DNA of 32,237 nt from assembly GCA_011391015.1 (NCBI GenBank), contig JAABRH010000013.1:1-32237 (forward strand). The letters run 5' to 3'. The first letter of the stretch is position 1, and every line of letters begins with the position of its first letter. The notes beneath the pieces are model-generated. The model was given only the letters and a program-made list of their open reading frames with translations. It ran no database searches and was not told where the DNA came from. Positions 19,751-28,499 of this stretch are shown here, one piece after another. Made by a program: the position numbers and the translations under genes. Source of the stretch: Sulfurovum sp. (GTDB lineage: Bacteria > Campylobacterota > Campylobacteria > Campylobacterales > Sulfurovaceae).

Positions 19751-20616
19751 CAGTATAAGTCTGGAATAAAGCGACGGTTGGCGATGGAAGCGATATCATC
19801 ATACTCATGTTTTTTAGAAACCTTTGGCAGCTCAATCTTTTCTTTAGGCAGTTTTTCGTAGGGAATCTGCTGTAAGAAATGAGAGATACAATTGAGCCTT
19901 GCTCTTTTTTTATTATCTGAACGAACAATATGCCAAGGAGAGTCATCTGTATCCGTTGCTTCAAGCATTTCATCACGTGCTTTGGAGTATTTGTACCATT
20001 TACTGCGTGCCGGAAGATCCATAGGGCTTAGTTTCCATTGTTTGGTTTTATCTGTTATGCGGGATTCAAAACGTCGTTCCTGTTCTTCACTGCTGACCTC
20101 AAGCCAATATTTGATCAATATCACTCCTCCCTGAATCATGTAGGTTTCGAATTTGGGTGCAAGTTTTAAAAATCTTTGATGTTGTTCTTCGGTGCAGAAC
20201 CCCATGACATGTTCAACACCGGCTCTATTGTACCAGCTTCTATCGAAGATGACCACTTCTCCGCCAGCAGGAAAGTGGTTCATGTAGCGTTGAAGTTGAA
20301 TTTGTGTTTTTTCTCTCTCTGTTGGTGCAGGAAGCGCAACCACACGAAAAACACGCGGACTGACTTTTTCTGTTAGTGCTCTGATGGTGCCTCCTTTTCC
20401 TGCTCCGTCACGGCCCTCAAAGATTACAATCACTTTGAGCTTCTTTTCTACTACCCAATCTTGCAGTTTGCAGAGTTCTACTTGGAGTTTATAGAGCTCT
20501 TTTTCGTATTCTTTTCTTTTTATTTTGTTTTCATTTAGCATTTCTTCTGTTTCTTCTCTTTGTTCAGCTTGAAGTTTATGAAGCTCTTTTTTATTCTTTT
20601 TATTTTCTTTTGACAT
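19750..20616 (-). CDS. ppk2: Polyphosphate kinase 2 family protein
   Basis: Walker A FEGRDGAGKGGTIRALTEKVSPRVFRVVALPAPTEREK; FDRSWYNRAGVEHVMGFC; SPWHIVRSDNKKRARLNCI. Confidence 0.96.
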   Translation of the reverse strand: MSKENKKNKKELHKLQAEQREETEEMLNENKIKRKEYEKELYKLQVELCKLQDWVVEKKLKVIVIFEGRDGAGKGGTIRALTEKVSPRVFRVVALPAPTEREKTQIQLQRYMNHFPAGGEVVIFDRSWYNRAGVEHVMGFCTEEQHQRFLKLAPKFETYMIQGGVILIKYWLEVSSEEQERRFESRITDKTKQWKLSPMDLPARSKWYKYSKARDEMLEATDTDDSPWHIVRSDNKKRARLNCISHFLQQIPYEKLPKEKIELPKVSKKHEYDDIASIANRRFIPDLY

Positions 20617-20629
20617 CTTTTATCCTTTT

Positions 20630-21247
20630 TTAGAGTTCGATACGTCTAGGACGGTTCATTGAGAGTATCCCATGCGTTTCACCATCTTGTGTTTGGGCAC
20701 TTAAAGTAGCATCATAAGGCGGTTTGTAATCGCGCAGTACATCTACCAAGTGGCTCAGCACAAGACCATGGTTTCTTCCCATAGGAAAATGTATGGCATC
20801 GATATGCTGTGTATGGATCTTATCTGCAAGGGCACGAAGTGCACACTCATATGCGCTTTCATTGGTGATATATTGCATATAATAATCCCGCATAATGTTG
20901 ATATTGCCAATCCATGCTCTGCGTTCATCTGCACTAATCTGGGTGTTCTGATTGATAGAATCAAGGTAGGTATCGATAAGTGTTTTTGTCTTTTCTTCGC
21001 GTGAATCAAAGACACTTTGCAGGTCAGTACAATGTTTTTTAAGCATCTCAAGCAGATCACGGCTGTTGTATTCTTTGGTTCTGACATCATGAAGAGAGAT
21101 AATGTTATCTTTTGGTGCTTGGGCATCAAATGCCTCTAAAAGTTCAACCGCGGCAGTTAAAAAGGTATACTTGTCCGGTTTTGTCTGATCAAAGGAAACC
21201 CCTTTGCCTGAAACCTTCGGTTTGGCACCCACATATTTTAATTCCAT
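20630..21247 (-). CDS. Conserved-looking hypothetical protein, first gene of ppk2-sulP operon
   Basis: ORF 20630..21364; internal ATG at 21247 (MELKYVGAKPKVSGKGVSFDQTKPDKYTFL) preferred, preceded by GGAGAAAAA. Confidence 0.7.
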   Translation of the reverse strand: MELKYVGAKPKVSGKGVSFDQTKPDKYTFLTAAVELLEAFDAQAPKDNIISLHDVRTKEYNSRDLLEMLKKHCTDLQSVFDSREEKTKTLIDTYLDSINQNTQISADERRAWIGNINIMRDYYMQYITNESAYECALRALADKIHTQHIDAIHFPMGRNHGLVLSHLVDVLRDYKPPYDATLSAQTQDGETHGILSMNRPRRIEL

Positions 21248-21441
21248 TTTTTCTCCTTTTTTGCGTTTATATTTACATATTGTAACACAAATTTGACAAA
21301 GCATTTTACAGAATGGGGAACTAAAAATAGGGTACCAAGAGGATGTATCTTCAATGATTTTCACGTTTATTACACAAAGATTAGGGTATAGTAATACACT
21401 ATTCTGTATCTTGGAATGGAATTTTAAAATGAGGAATCAAA

Positions 21442-21951
21442 ATGAAAAAAATGATATTTATGGCACTCTTCACTTCATTGGCGTGGTCTGCGGATGTGTC
21501 ACAAGCTGTTGGTCAAGGTATGGGGCAGGGTAAAGGCATGCAACCTAATTGTATGAAAAACCAGCCTACATTTGCACAATTTGACATCAATAAAGACGGT
21601 AAAATCACTGCTAGTGAACTAGAAGAAGGACGTGCTAAACGGATGGCTCAAAAAACCCAAGAGGGTAAAATGCTGAAAAATGCCTACAAAGCACCTGCTT
21701 TTGCTGACATGGATAGCAACAAAGACGGCATACTCGATGAAAAAGAATTTGCTACACATCAGGCAGAACAGATAAAAGTATGCCAATCTAGAAAAAACAT
21801 GATGAGAAACAGAAATATGGTGAGCTTTGAAGAGATAGATACCAATAAGGACGGTTCACTCAGCAAAGAAGAGTTCAGTGCACATCAGGCAGAAAGAATG
21901 AAAGCGTGTCAAAAGTGCCAAACAAACAGCGCAAAATGCAACGCCAAATAA
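21442..21951 (+). CDS. Exported EF-hand domain protein
   Basis: Signal peptide; three loops DINKDGKITASE, DSNKDGILDEKE, DTNKDGSLSKEE. Confidence 0.92.
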   Translation: MKKMIFMALFTSLAWSADVSQAVGQGMGQGKGMQPNCMKNQPTFAQFDINKDGKITASELEEGRAKRMAQKTQEGKMLKNAYKAPAFADMDSNKDGILDEKEFATHQAEQIKVCQSRKNMMRNRNMVSFEEIDTNKDGSLSKEEFSAHQAERMKACQKCQTNSAKCNAK

Positions 21952-21995
21952 ACACTTTTGTTTTTAATGCTAATAAATATAAATAATGGAAACGC

Positions 21996-22937
21996 TTGTT
22001 GATATTTACTAGCCAATCCATGCAGGAGATACTTCCCATTCTCGCTGAGCAGGTTAAGCAGTGCAATGCAGGGGGGTATATCACTTTTGAGGTACTTGAC
22101 CCCGAACTTGCAGATGCATATACGGGAAAACATATTGAGCTGGACAACGTAAGATATATCTATAGAGGTTACAAGGCTTGGATAGACTTGGCAGAGCTCT
22201 TGTTCTGCAAAATGATGACGCCTGAGAAAAGTACTTATCCGCTCATCAAACTTCGTTTCAAAAAACTGCACACGCAACACTCCTTTCACCTTGATACCCA
22301 AAGCCCAAAAGAAGAGAAGTACGGACTAGATTCGGCTTTTTCGCAAATACATAAGATGGAAGAGCCTGCATTTCTCTACTACTACACCCAAGCACTGCAA
22401 AATGTAAAACTCAAGCAAAGAAGAACGGTCTTAAACCTTGGTATCAACACGGGCGATGAGTTTGAAGTGATTCAAAACAGTGTAGATATTGAGGTTTTTC
22501 AGCAAATGAGTCTGACAGGCATCGACCACTCTGCATCTGCCATTGCCTATGCTCAAGATCGCTTTCCCCAAGTCAATGTATCACTGTATTCCCATGATAT
22601 CAATGCACTTGAAACACTCGGTTTAGGAAGGTTTGATCTGCTTATCAGTATTGGTACACTTCAAAGCCCAAGTATCAACTTCAAACCGTTTTTTATGTCT
22701 TTGGTACAAAATTATCTAAAAAAAGATGCGGCTATTATCTTGGGATTTCCAAACAGCCGGTGGATAGATGGTGAGATGATTTGCGGTGCCAAAGCCCCGA
22801 ACTATGCCATGAATGAAATGTCTTTACTCCTAGAAGATGTAATGTTTTGCAAAAAGTACCTTCAGCAACACAAATTTCGTGTGACTGTAACGGGTAAGTA
22901 TTATCTCTTCTTGACTGCAACCAAGATAGGTTCTTAG
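21996..22937 (+). CDS. Class I SAM-dependent methyltransferase-like protein
   Basis: VLNLGINTGDEFEVI, MSLTGIDHSASAIAYAQDRFPQVNVSLYSHDI, FDLLISIGTL; TTG start or a nearby alternative. Confidence 0.8.
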   Translation: MLIFTSQSMQEILPILAEQVKQCNAGGYITFEVLDPELADAYTGKHIELDNVRYIYRGYKAWIDLAELLFCKMMTPEKSTYPLIKLRFKKLHTQHSFHLDTQSPKEEKYGLDSAFSQIHKMEEPAFLYYYTQALQNVKLKQRRTVLNLGINTGDEFEVIQNSVDIEVFQQMSLTGIDHSASAIAYAQDRFPQVNVSLYSHDINALETLGLGRFDLLISIGTLQSPSINFKPFFMSLVQNYLKKDAAIILGFPNSRWIDGEMICGAKAPNYAMNEMSLLLEDVMFCKKYLQQHKFRVTVTGKYYLFLTATKIGS

Positions 22938-22994
22938 TCTGCTTTAAGCCTTTTTAGTAATAATACAAACAAATAAAAATCATAAGGAATTACA

Positions 22995-23558
22995 ATGAAA
23001 ATTTCGAACCTATTGCTTGCATCATTTTTGCTCACTGCTACGACATTTGCAGAGGAGATGAACACTACCAAACAAGAAGGTGTCAAATACATCAAGATGT
23101 TAGGTGGTGCACTCAAAACTGAACTTCAGGCACACATTAAAAATGATCCGACAGGATTAGAAGCATTGGCATTTTGTACAGGAAGTGCTGATCGCATCAC
23201 TCAGGAGGTCAATGCCAAGCTTCCGGCATATGCGAAAGTTAGACGTACCGCACTCCAAGTAAGAAATGACAAGGTTAACGCACCTGATGCGATAGACACC
23301 AAAATAATGAATGAGTATAAGACTGCCATAGATACCAAAACCTTCAAGCCTACGGAAATCAAAGTTGTAGAAGAAGGAAATCTAACACGTATCTACAAAC
23401 CGATCATCACTGAAGCAGCGTGCTTGAAGTGTCACGGTGAACATATCAGCAAGGCGATACAAGACGGGTTAAAAAGTAGCTACCCACAAGATAAAGCCAC
23501 GCATTTTAAAGAAGGTTCATTGCGGGGTGTTATCGTAGCAGAGATACAAAAGCATTAA
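22995..23558 (+). CDS. DUF3365-type periplasmic haem-binding protein
   Basis: Signal peptide; AFCTGSADRITQEVNAK; c-type haem motif CLKCH; IYKPIITEAACLKCHG; GSLRGVIVAEI. Confidence 0.85.
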   Translation: MKISNLLLASFLLTATTFAEEMNTTKQEGVKYIKMLGGALKTELQAHIKNDPTGLEALAFCTGSADRITQEVNAKLPAYAKVRRTALQVRNDKVNAPDAIDTKIMNEYKTAIDTKTFKPTEIKVVEEGNLTRIYKPIITEAACLKCHGEHISKAIQDGLKSSYPQDKATHFKEGSLRGVIVAEIQKH

Positions 23559-23567
23559 GCACCTGTG

Positions 23568-23595
23568 CAAATAGCAGGATTTTTCCTGCTATTTG
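23568..23595. terminator. Perfect 11-bp inverted repeat between convergent genes (possible terminator)
   Basis: CAAATAGCAGG-ATTTTT-CCTGCTATTTG; right arm contains the minus-strand stop codon; no U-tract after the stem. Confidence 0.5.
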
Positions 23596-24386
23596 AATCC
23601 AAAATACTCCATAAATCCAAATACCACCTCAATAACAATTAGCACGATAATAATCCACTCTAAAAACGCACTGTGGCTGTGGTTTTTCAGATCCATAATC
23701 ATGACAATGTCATCTTTGATGCTGTTAAGTTTATACTCCACCACTTCAAATCGTTCTTTAAGCTCCAGTGACCATGCAAGTGTGTTGTAGAGTGCCTCGG
23801 CATCTTCGTTGTCCCAGACGATGTTGGGTTTGTCCAAAAGGTACAGATCGATCATCATGTCATGACGCAAAAGAACCAACTGCTTTGCAAATTTGGCAAA
23901 TTGGGTGCGTTTAAAAAGGGAGAATGTATCGGAAGTCTCCAGCAGTTCTCTGCTTCTTTCATAATAATCTGAAAGCTGATTTTCATACACTTCCAGTGCA
24001 ACACTTTGTGAGATGACATGGGAAATGATGAGCAAAGAGACCGTGCTGTGCTCTTTTAGGGTAATCTTTTGATTGTCGATTTCAAATAAAACACTCAGAT
24101 GCGGATTGATCTCTATGGGATAATCCTGATAGATGTTTTGTGTTGAAGCGATATTGGAAGACTCTTTGATACCGAGACGATGAAGCACATTGGGGATATC
24201 TTCTTTGTCCCAATTGATCAGTGTCAAGACATTAAAATCGGCATAACTGATCATGCTTTTACCGATTTGGGCATAGAGCATCGACTCGATGCCCTTGGTG
24301 AGTTTGATATTGAGTGCCTGTTCAATCTCGGCATTGCTTAAAGATTTCGTCAGATAGATAGCATATAAATAGAGTTTTTCGTTCAT
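23589..24386 (-). CDS. RMD1/DUF155 family membrane-anchored protein
   Basis: KSMISYADFNVLTLINWD, LYLLDKPNIVWDNEDAEALYNTLAWSLELKERFEVVEYKLNSIKDDI, C-terminal HSAFLEWIIIVLIVIEVVFGF TM anchor. Confidence 0.85.
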   Translation of the reverse strand: MNEKLYLYAIYLTKSLSNAEIEQALNIKLTKGIESMLYAQIGKSMISYADFNVLTLINWDKEDIPNVLHRLGIKESSNIASTQNIYQDYPIEINPHLSVLFEIDNQKITLKEHSTVSLLIISHVISQSVALEVYENQLSDYYERSRELLETSDTFSLFKRTQFAKFAKQLVLLRHDMMIDLYLLDKPNIVWDNEDAEALYNTLAWSLELKERFEVVEYKLNSIKDDIVMIMDLKNHSHSAFLEWIIIVLIVIEVVFGFMEYFGFK

Positions 24387-24400
24387 GTTCGTTCCTTTTT

Positions 24401-24419
24401 CTTGTAATCATTATACAAG
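24401..24419. promoter_or_regulatory. CTTGTA-N7-TACAAG inverted repeat overlapping the TATAAT -10 of the RMD1-family gene
   Basis: cttgtaatcattatacaag; minus-strand TATAAT at 24415..24410. Confidence 0.45.
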
Positions 24420-24463
24420 AATTAAAATATGGTCTAACGACAAAAGAAAAAAAACTTCCTGTT

Positions 24464-25732
24464 TTACAACAATCCCAAAAGCGCCACAAACAACACAGGT
24501 GGCGTGATGATGAGTCCTACTTTCATATACTCTCCCCATCCTATCTTGACTCCTTTTTGTGCCAAGACATGCAGCCAAAGTAGGGTGGCAAGTGAGCCAA
24601 TGGGTGTCATTTTTGGACCAAGGTTTGAGCCTAAAATGTTGGCATAGACCAGTGCTTCATTGCCAACATAACCGACATGGTCGATGGCGATATCCATGAT
24701 CATGATGGTTGGCATATTGTTCATCAGTGAACTGATTACTGCAGATAAAAACCCTGTCCCGATGATGGCAACCGTACTGCCGTAGGTATTGAGTGCTGTA
24801 ATCCACTGCGCAATTACTTCAGTCAGTCCTGCATTTTTCAAACCATAAACCACCACATAAAGTCCCACTGAAAACCACACCACCTGCCAAGGTGCCGCTT
24901 TGATGGTCATGAGCGGTTTGGTTGCTTTAAAGTGATTGGCAATCGCCAAAAAAACCAGTGCCCCACCCAACGCAAAAACAGAAACAGGAAGGTTGTAAAA
25001 ATCACCTACAAAATACCCCAACATCAAAAAAGCCAAAAAGAACCACGAGAGCTTAAACATCGAGTGGTTTTTAATCACGCTAGAGGCTTCAGGCAGGGTA
25101 GTGACATCTACTGTTAAAGGTATGTCTTTTCTAAAATAGAGCCATAGTACCGCAATAGAAGCAAAGATTGATAGCAGATTAGGCAGGAACATATGCTGCG
25201 CGTACTCCACAAAACCGATATCAAAATACCCCACCGTTACGATGTTGGTGAGGTTGGAGATGACCAGCGGGTTGGAAGCACTGTCACCGATGAACCCGCC
25301 TGCCATCAAAAAAGCAAAGATAGCAAAAGGGTTCATCTTGAGGTACTTCATCTTGGCTAGTAAGATGGGGGTGAGTATGAGTGCTGCACCGTCATTGGCA
25401 AAAAATGCTGCAACCAAGGCACCCAAAAGCAAGATGTATACAAACATTTTGTTACCACTTCCTCCGCTGAGTTTCGCCATCTTAATCGCAGCCCACTCAA
25501 AAAAACCTATCTCATCAAGTACCATGGAGAGGATGATGATGCCGATGAACGCCAGTGTGGCATCCCAAACGATGTCCACTACAGTCAACACATCGCCGTA
25601 ACTCACCACACCCAGTACTAAAGCGGCAATTGCACCGATGACTGCAGTCGTACCGATCTGAAGCCCTTTGGGCTGCCAGATGACAAAGACTAAAGTGACA
25701 AGAAAAACTAAAATAGCTAAAAACATATACAT
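24464..25732 (-). CDS. arsB: ArsB family arsenite efflux permease
   Basis: ATLAFIGIIILSMVLDEIGFFEWAAIKMAKLSGGSGNKMFVYILLLGALVAAFFANDGAALILTPI; SNPLVISNLTNIV; adjacency to arsI/arsR/arsC. Confidence 0.93.
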   Translation of the reverse strand: MYMFLAILVFLVTLVFVIWQPKGLQIGTTAVIGAIAALVLGVVSYGDVLTVVDIVWDATLAFIGIIILSMVLDEIGFFEWAAIKMAKLSGGSGNKMFVYILLLGALVAAFFANDGAALILTPILLAKMKYLKMNPFAIFAFLMAGGFIGDSASNPLVISNLTNIVTVGYFDIGFVEYAQHMFLPNLLSIFASIAVLWLYFRKDIPLTVDVTTLPEASSVIKNHSMFKLSWFFLAFLMLGYFVGDFYNLPVSVFALGGALVFLAIANHFKATKPLMTIKAAPWQVVWFSVGLYVVVYGLKNAGLTEVIAQWITALNTYGSTVAIIGTGFLSAVISSLMNNMPTIMIMDIAIDHVGYVGNEALVYANILGSNLGPKMTPIGSLATLLWLHVLAQKGVKIGWGEYMKVGLIITPPVLFVALLGLL

Positions 25733-25779
25733 ACTCCCTTTGAATTATTTTCAAACTATAGCGAAAAAAAGATAAATAT

Positions 25780-25795
25780 ATCAATATATCTTGAT
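25780..25795. promoter_or_regulatory. Candidate ArsR operator ATCAA-N6-TTGAT in the divergent arsB/arsI promoter region
   Basis: atcaatatatcttgat; right arm lies in TTGATT (-35 toward arsI, 17 nt from TGC-TACACT), left arm in TTGATA (-35 toward arsB, 18 nt from TATAGT). Confidence 0.65.
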
Positions 25796-25849
25796 TTAAT
25801 GATAATAATCTGCTACACTTTCCCAAACACAAACACAATGGAGAACATC

Positions 25850-26305
25850 ATGAAGCGTTTACACATGCATATATCGGTAGAAGATTTAGAGCAAAGCATC
25901 AAGTTTTACACAGCACTTTTTGGTATGGAACCTACGAAACTTAAAGTTGATTATGCGCAATGGCTGGTAGTTGAACCTGCAGTGAATCTGGCGATATCTT
26001 CAGGTAGAGACAAAAAAGGACTCAATCACATGGGGCTACAGGTTGACAGTGACGAAGCAGTGCAAGAGCTTGAAGAGAGACTACAGGCAGCAGGAGTTTC
26101 GGGAGAGAAACAAAAAGAGGCGGTCTGTTGTTATGCAAAATCAAACAAGTACTGGGTTCAAGATCCTGAGGGTATTATCTGGGAAAATTACCACACGATG
26201 GAGCAGGCTGAGTTTTTTGGCGGTGACAGTTTCACAGGAGGGTCTGGATGTTGCCAGCCTTCTTTTGCTACCGATGCCAAGTGGACAACTTCAAAGTGTA
26301 GTTAA
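25850..26305 (+). CDS. arsI: ArsI/CadI family metalloenzyme (vicinal-oxygen-chelate fold; C-As lyase family)
   Basis: MKRLHMHISVEDLEQSIKFYTALFG; vicinal CC in AVCCYAKSNKYWVQDPEGIIWE; putative metal ligands H5, H60, E112. Confidence 0.88.
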   Translation: MKRLHMHISVEDLEQSIKFYTALFGMEPTKLKVDYAQWLVVEPAVNLAISSGRDKKGLNHMGLQVDSDEAVQELEERLQAAGVSGEKQKEAVCCYAKSNKYWVQDPEGIIWENYHTMEQAEFFGGDSFTGGSGCCQPSFATDAKWTTSKCS

Positions 26306-26307
26306 AC

Positions 26308-26631
26308 ATGGAAGTATTTTTACAAACTGTCGCCGCACTCAATGATGACACGCGTATCAAAATATTACGATTTTTAGATACCCATGGTGCATTATGTGTG
26401 TGTGATCTGCAGATGAGTTTCGGGATGATTCAGTCGCGTCTCTCACGCCACCTCAAGATACTGAAAGAGGGAGGTTTTTTGCGGGTAGAACGCCGCGGTA
26501 CATGGGCGTATTATTCTATACGAAGCCCACTGGATCGATTTCGCAGTGAAGCTTTGGAAGAGATCCGTTGTTTGGATATGGAACTTCCTGCTTTAAATAA
26601 AACATCACAAACAGGAGAATGTAAACTATGA
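26308..26631 (+). CDS. arsR: ArsR family transcriptional regulator
   Basis: ALNDDTRIKILRFLDTHGALCVCDLQMSFGMIQSRLSRHLKILKEGGFLRVERRGTWAYYSI. Confidence 0.95.
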   Translation: MEVFLQTVAALNDDTRIKILRFLDTHGALCVCDLQMSFGMIQSRLSRHLKILKEGGFLRVERRGTWAYYSIRSPLDRFRSEALEEIRCLDMELPALNKTSQTGECKL

Positions 26632-27035
26632 AAAAAAATGTATTGATCTTATGTACGGGAAACAGCTGCCGTTCCATCATGGCAGAGGCGCTTGTCAATG
26701 CCAAGCTTGGTGAGTGTGTTTTAGCACAAAGTTCAGGTGTCAAAGCAAGCGGCAAAGTCAATCCGCATGCCCAGGCACTTTTGGAGTCAAAAGGGTATTG
26801 GAGAGAAGAATATCATTCAAAAGTCATAGAAACGGTACTTGACACGGCATTTGATCTCGTCATCACGGTCTGTGATCATGCCCATGAAACCTGTCCAATG
26901 TTCCCAAAAGCTGTCAAAACAATCCATATGGGGTTTGAAGATCCAAGCGGTAAAGCGGTAGAAGAGTATGAAAAAACACTTGAACTCATCGAAAAAGAAC
27001 TGCTTCCTGTCATCAAAGAGGAGCTTTGTCAATGA
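26628..27035 (+). CDS. arsC: Arsenate reductase ArsC, low-molecular-weight phosphatase/thioredoxin-coupled type
   Basis: ILCTGNSCRSIMAEAL P-loop; TVCDHAHETCPMFP redox Cys pair; 4-bp ATGA overlap with arsR. Confidence 0.95.
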   Translation: MKKNVLILCTGNSCRSIMAEALVNAKLGECVLAQSSGVKASGKVNPHAQALLESKGYWREEYHSKVIETVLDTAFDLVITVCDHAHETCPMFPKAVKTIHMGFEDPSGKAVEEYEKTLELIEKELLPVIKEELCQ

Positions 27036-27487
27036 AAAAGCTTATTGTGCTACTCCTGTTGCTTTCAGGTTTTGTTATGGGTAATGCATCCGAGCAGAAA
27101 CAACTTGATCAGTATATTGAAAACTTTGACCTCACAGAGGTAGCGAATATGAAAATCAGTTCTGTAGAAATGCTCAATATGATTGAAGAAGGAAGCGCCG
27201 TCCTCATTGATATTAGGTTCAAAGAGGAAGTGCAATCGTGGAGCATCCCTTTTGCTAAAAACATTCCGCTTAATGAACTGCCAAACAGGTTAAATGAATT
27301 GCCAAAAGATAAACTTATTATTACAGCATGTCCTCATAATGACAGAGCCAATATCGCCAGACTCTACCTGACCATGAAAGGCTATAAAGCTAAATATGTC
27401 AATGATGGATTACTGAATGTAGTGAATTATCTTAAAGGCGCTAACGCAGTAGAGTTTATCGACGAAGTGAACAAGAATAAAAAGTAA
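27032..27487 (+). CDS. Exported single-domain rhodanese-like protein
   Basis: Signal peptide MKKLIVLLLLLSGFVMGNAS; AVLIDIRFKEEVQSWSIPFAKNIPL; active loop CPHNDRA; ATGA overlap with arsC. Confidence 0.85.
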   Translation: MKKLIVLLLLLSGFVMGNASEQKQLDQYIENFDLTEVANMKISSVEMLNMIEEGSAVLIDIRFKEEVQSWSIPFAKNIPLNELPNRLNELPKDKLIITACPHNDRANIARLYLTMKGYKAKYVNDGLLNVVNYLKGANAVEFIDEVNKNKK

Positions 27488-27531
27488 TGAATGAAAAACA
27501 AACATTGCAATAGTCTTAAAGGAGAAACAGA

Positions 27532-28491
27532 GTGTTTGAGTGGTGGGAGAACATAGTCGATAAACTGGTGTATGAAATATGGGAGATGAACAGTGAGTCT
27601 GCACTTGGAAGTGCGATACACTTTTTTATCTACGATACAATCAAAATATGGTTTTTGCTGCTCACCATCATCTTCGCCGTCTCTTTTTTGAGAACATGGG
27701 TCAATACAGAGTATGTTAGAGCGCATCTTCAGGGTAAGTCAGCATTCTATGGACATGTGGGTGCCTCACTGTTTGGGGTTATTACACCGTTTTGCTCCTG
27801 CTCTGCGATCCCTCTTTTTCTAGGCTTTCTACAAGCCAGGATCCCTGTAGGTGTGACGTTCAGCTACCTTATTTCTGCCCCTATGAATAATGAGATCGCC
27901 ATTGCCATGCTCTTTGGGCTTTTTGGCTGGAAAGTGACTGCTATCTATATCGCTTTCGGGATTACGGTGGCTGTCATCGGAGGATACCTTATCGGTAAAA
28001 CAGGTGCAGAGAAAGAGATACTGTTGGATGTGAAGCCAATTGATTCTGAACTCGAAGCTGATCTTGTAATACTGACAGTCAAAGAGCGGGCAAAGGAGGC
28101 ATGGGTCTATACAGTGGATATTTTCAAAAAGATCTATCTGTATGTGTTGCTTGGTGTAGGGGTAGGGGCATGGATACATGGGTATATTCCTACGGATTTT
28201 GTCGCACGCTATACAGGGGAGGGCAATCCATTTGCTGTTATCATTGCTGTTCTTATGGGAATCCCCATGTACTCTAATGCCGCAGGTGTGATGCCTTTGG
28301 TCGAAGTATTGACAAGTAAAGGGATGCTCTTGGGTACAGCACTGTCATTTATGATGGCAGTGACAGCGCTTAGTTTGCCTGAAGCGTTGATACTCAAAAG
28401 GGTGATATCACTTAAACTCATCAGTATCTTTTTTGGTATTGTCGGGAGTGGCATCGTCATCATTGGGTATCTATTTAATGCAATTTTATAG
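27532..28491 (+). CDS. arsP: COG0701/ArsP-like permease
   Basis: FGVITPFCSCSAIPLFLGFLQARIPVGVTFSYLISAPMNNEIAIAMLFGLFG; GIPMYSNAAGVMPLVEVL; in arsenic cluster. Confidence 0.85.
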   Translation: MFEWWENIVDKLVYEIWEMNSESALGSAIHFFIYDTIKIWFLLLTIIFAVSFLRTWVNTEYVRAHLQGKSAFYGHVGASLFGVITPFCSCSAIPLFLGFLQARIPVGVTFSYLISAPMNNEIAIAMLFGLFGWKVTAIYIAFGITVAVIGGYLIGKTGAEKEILLDVKPIDSELEADLVILTVKERAKEAWVYTVDIFKKIYLYVLLGVGVGAWIHGYIPTDFVARYTGEGNPFAVIIAVLMGIPMYSNAAGVMPLVEVLTSKGMLLGTALSFMMAVTALSLPEALILKRVISLKLISIFFGIVGSGIVIIGYLFNAIL

Positions 28492-28499
28492 GAGTTAAT

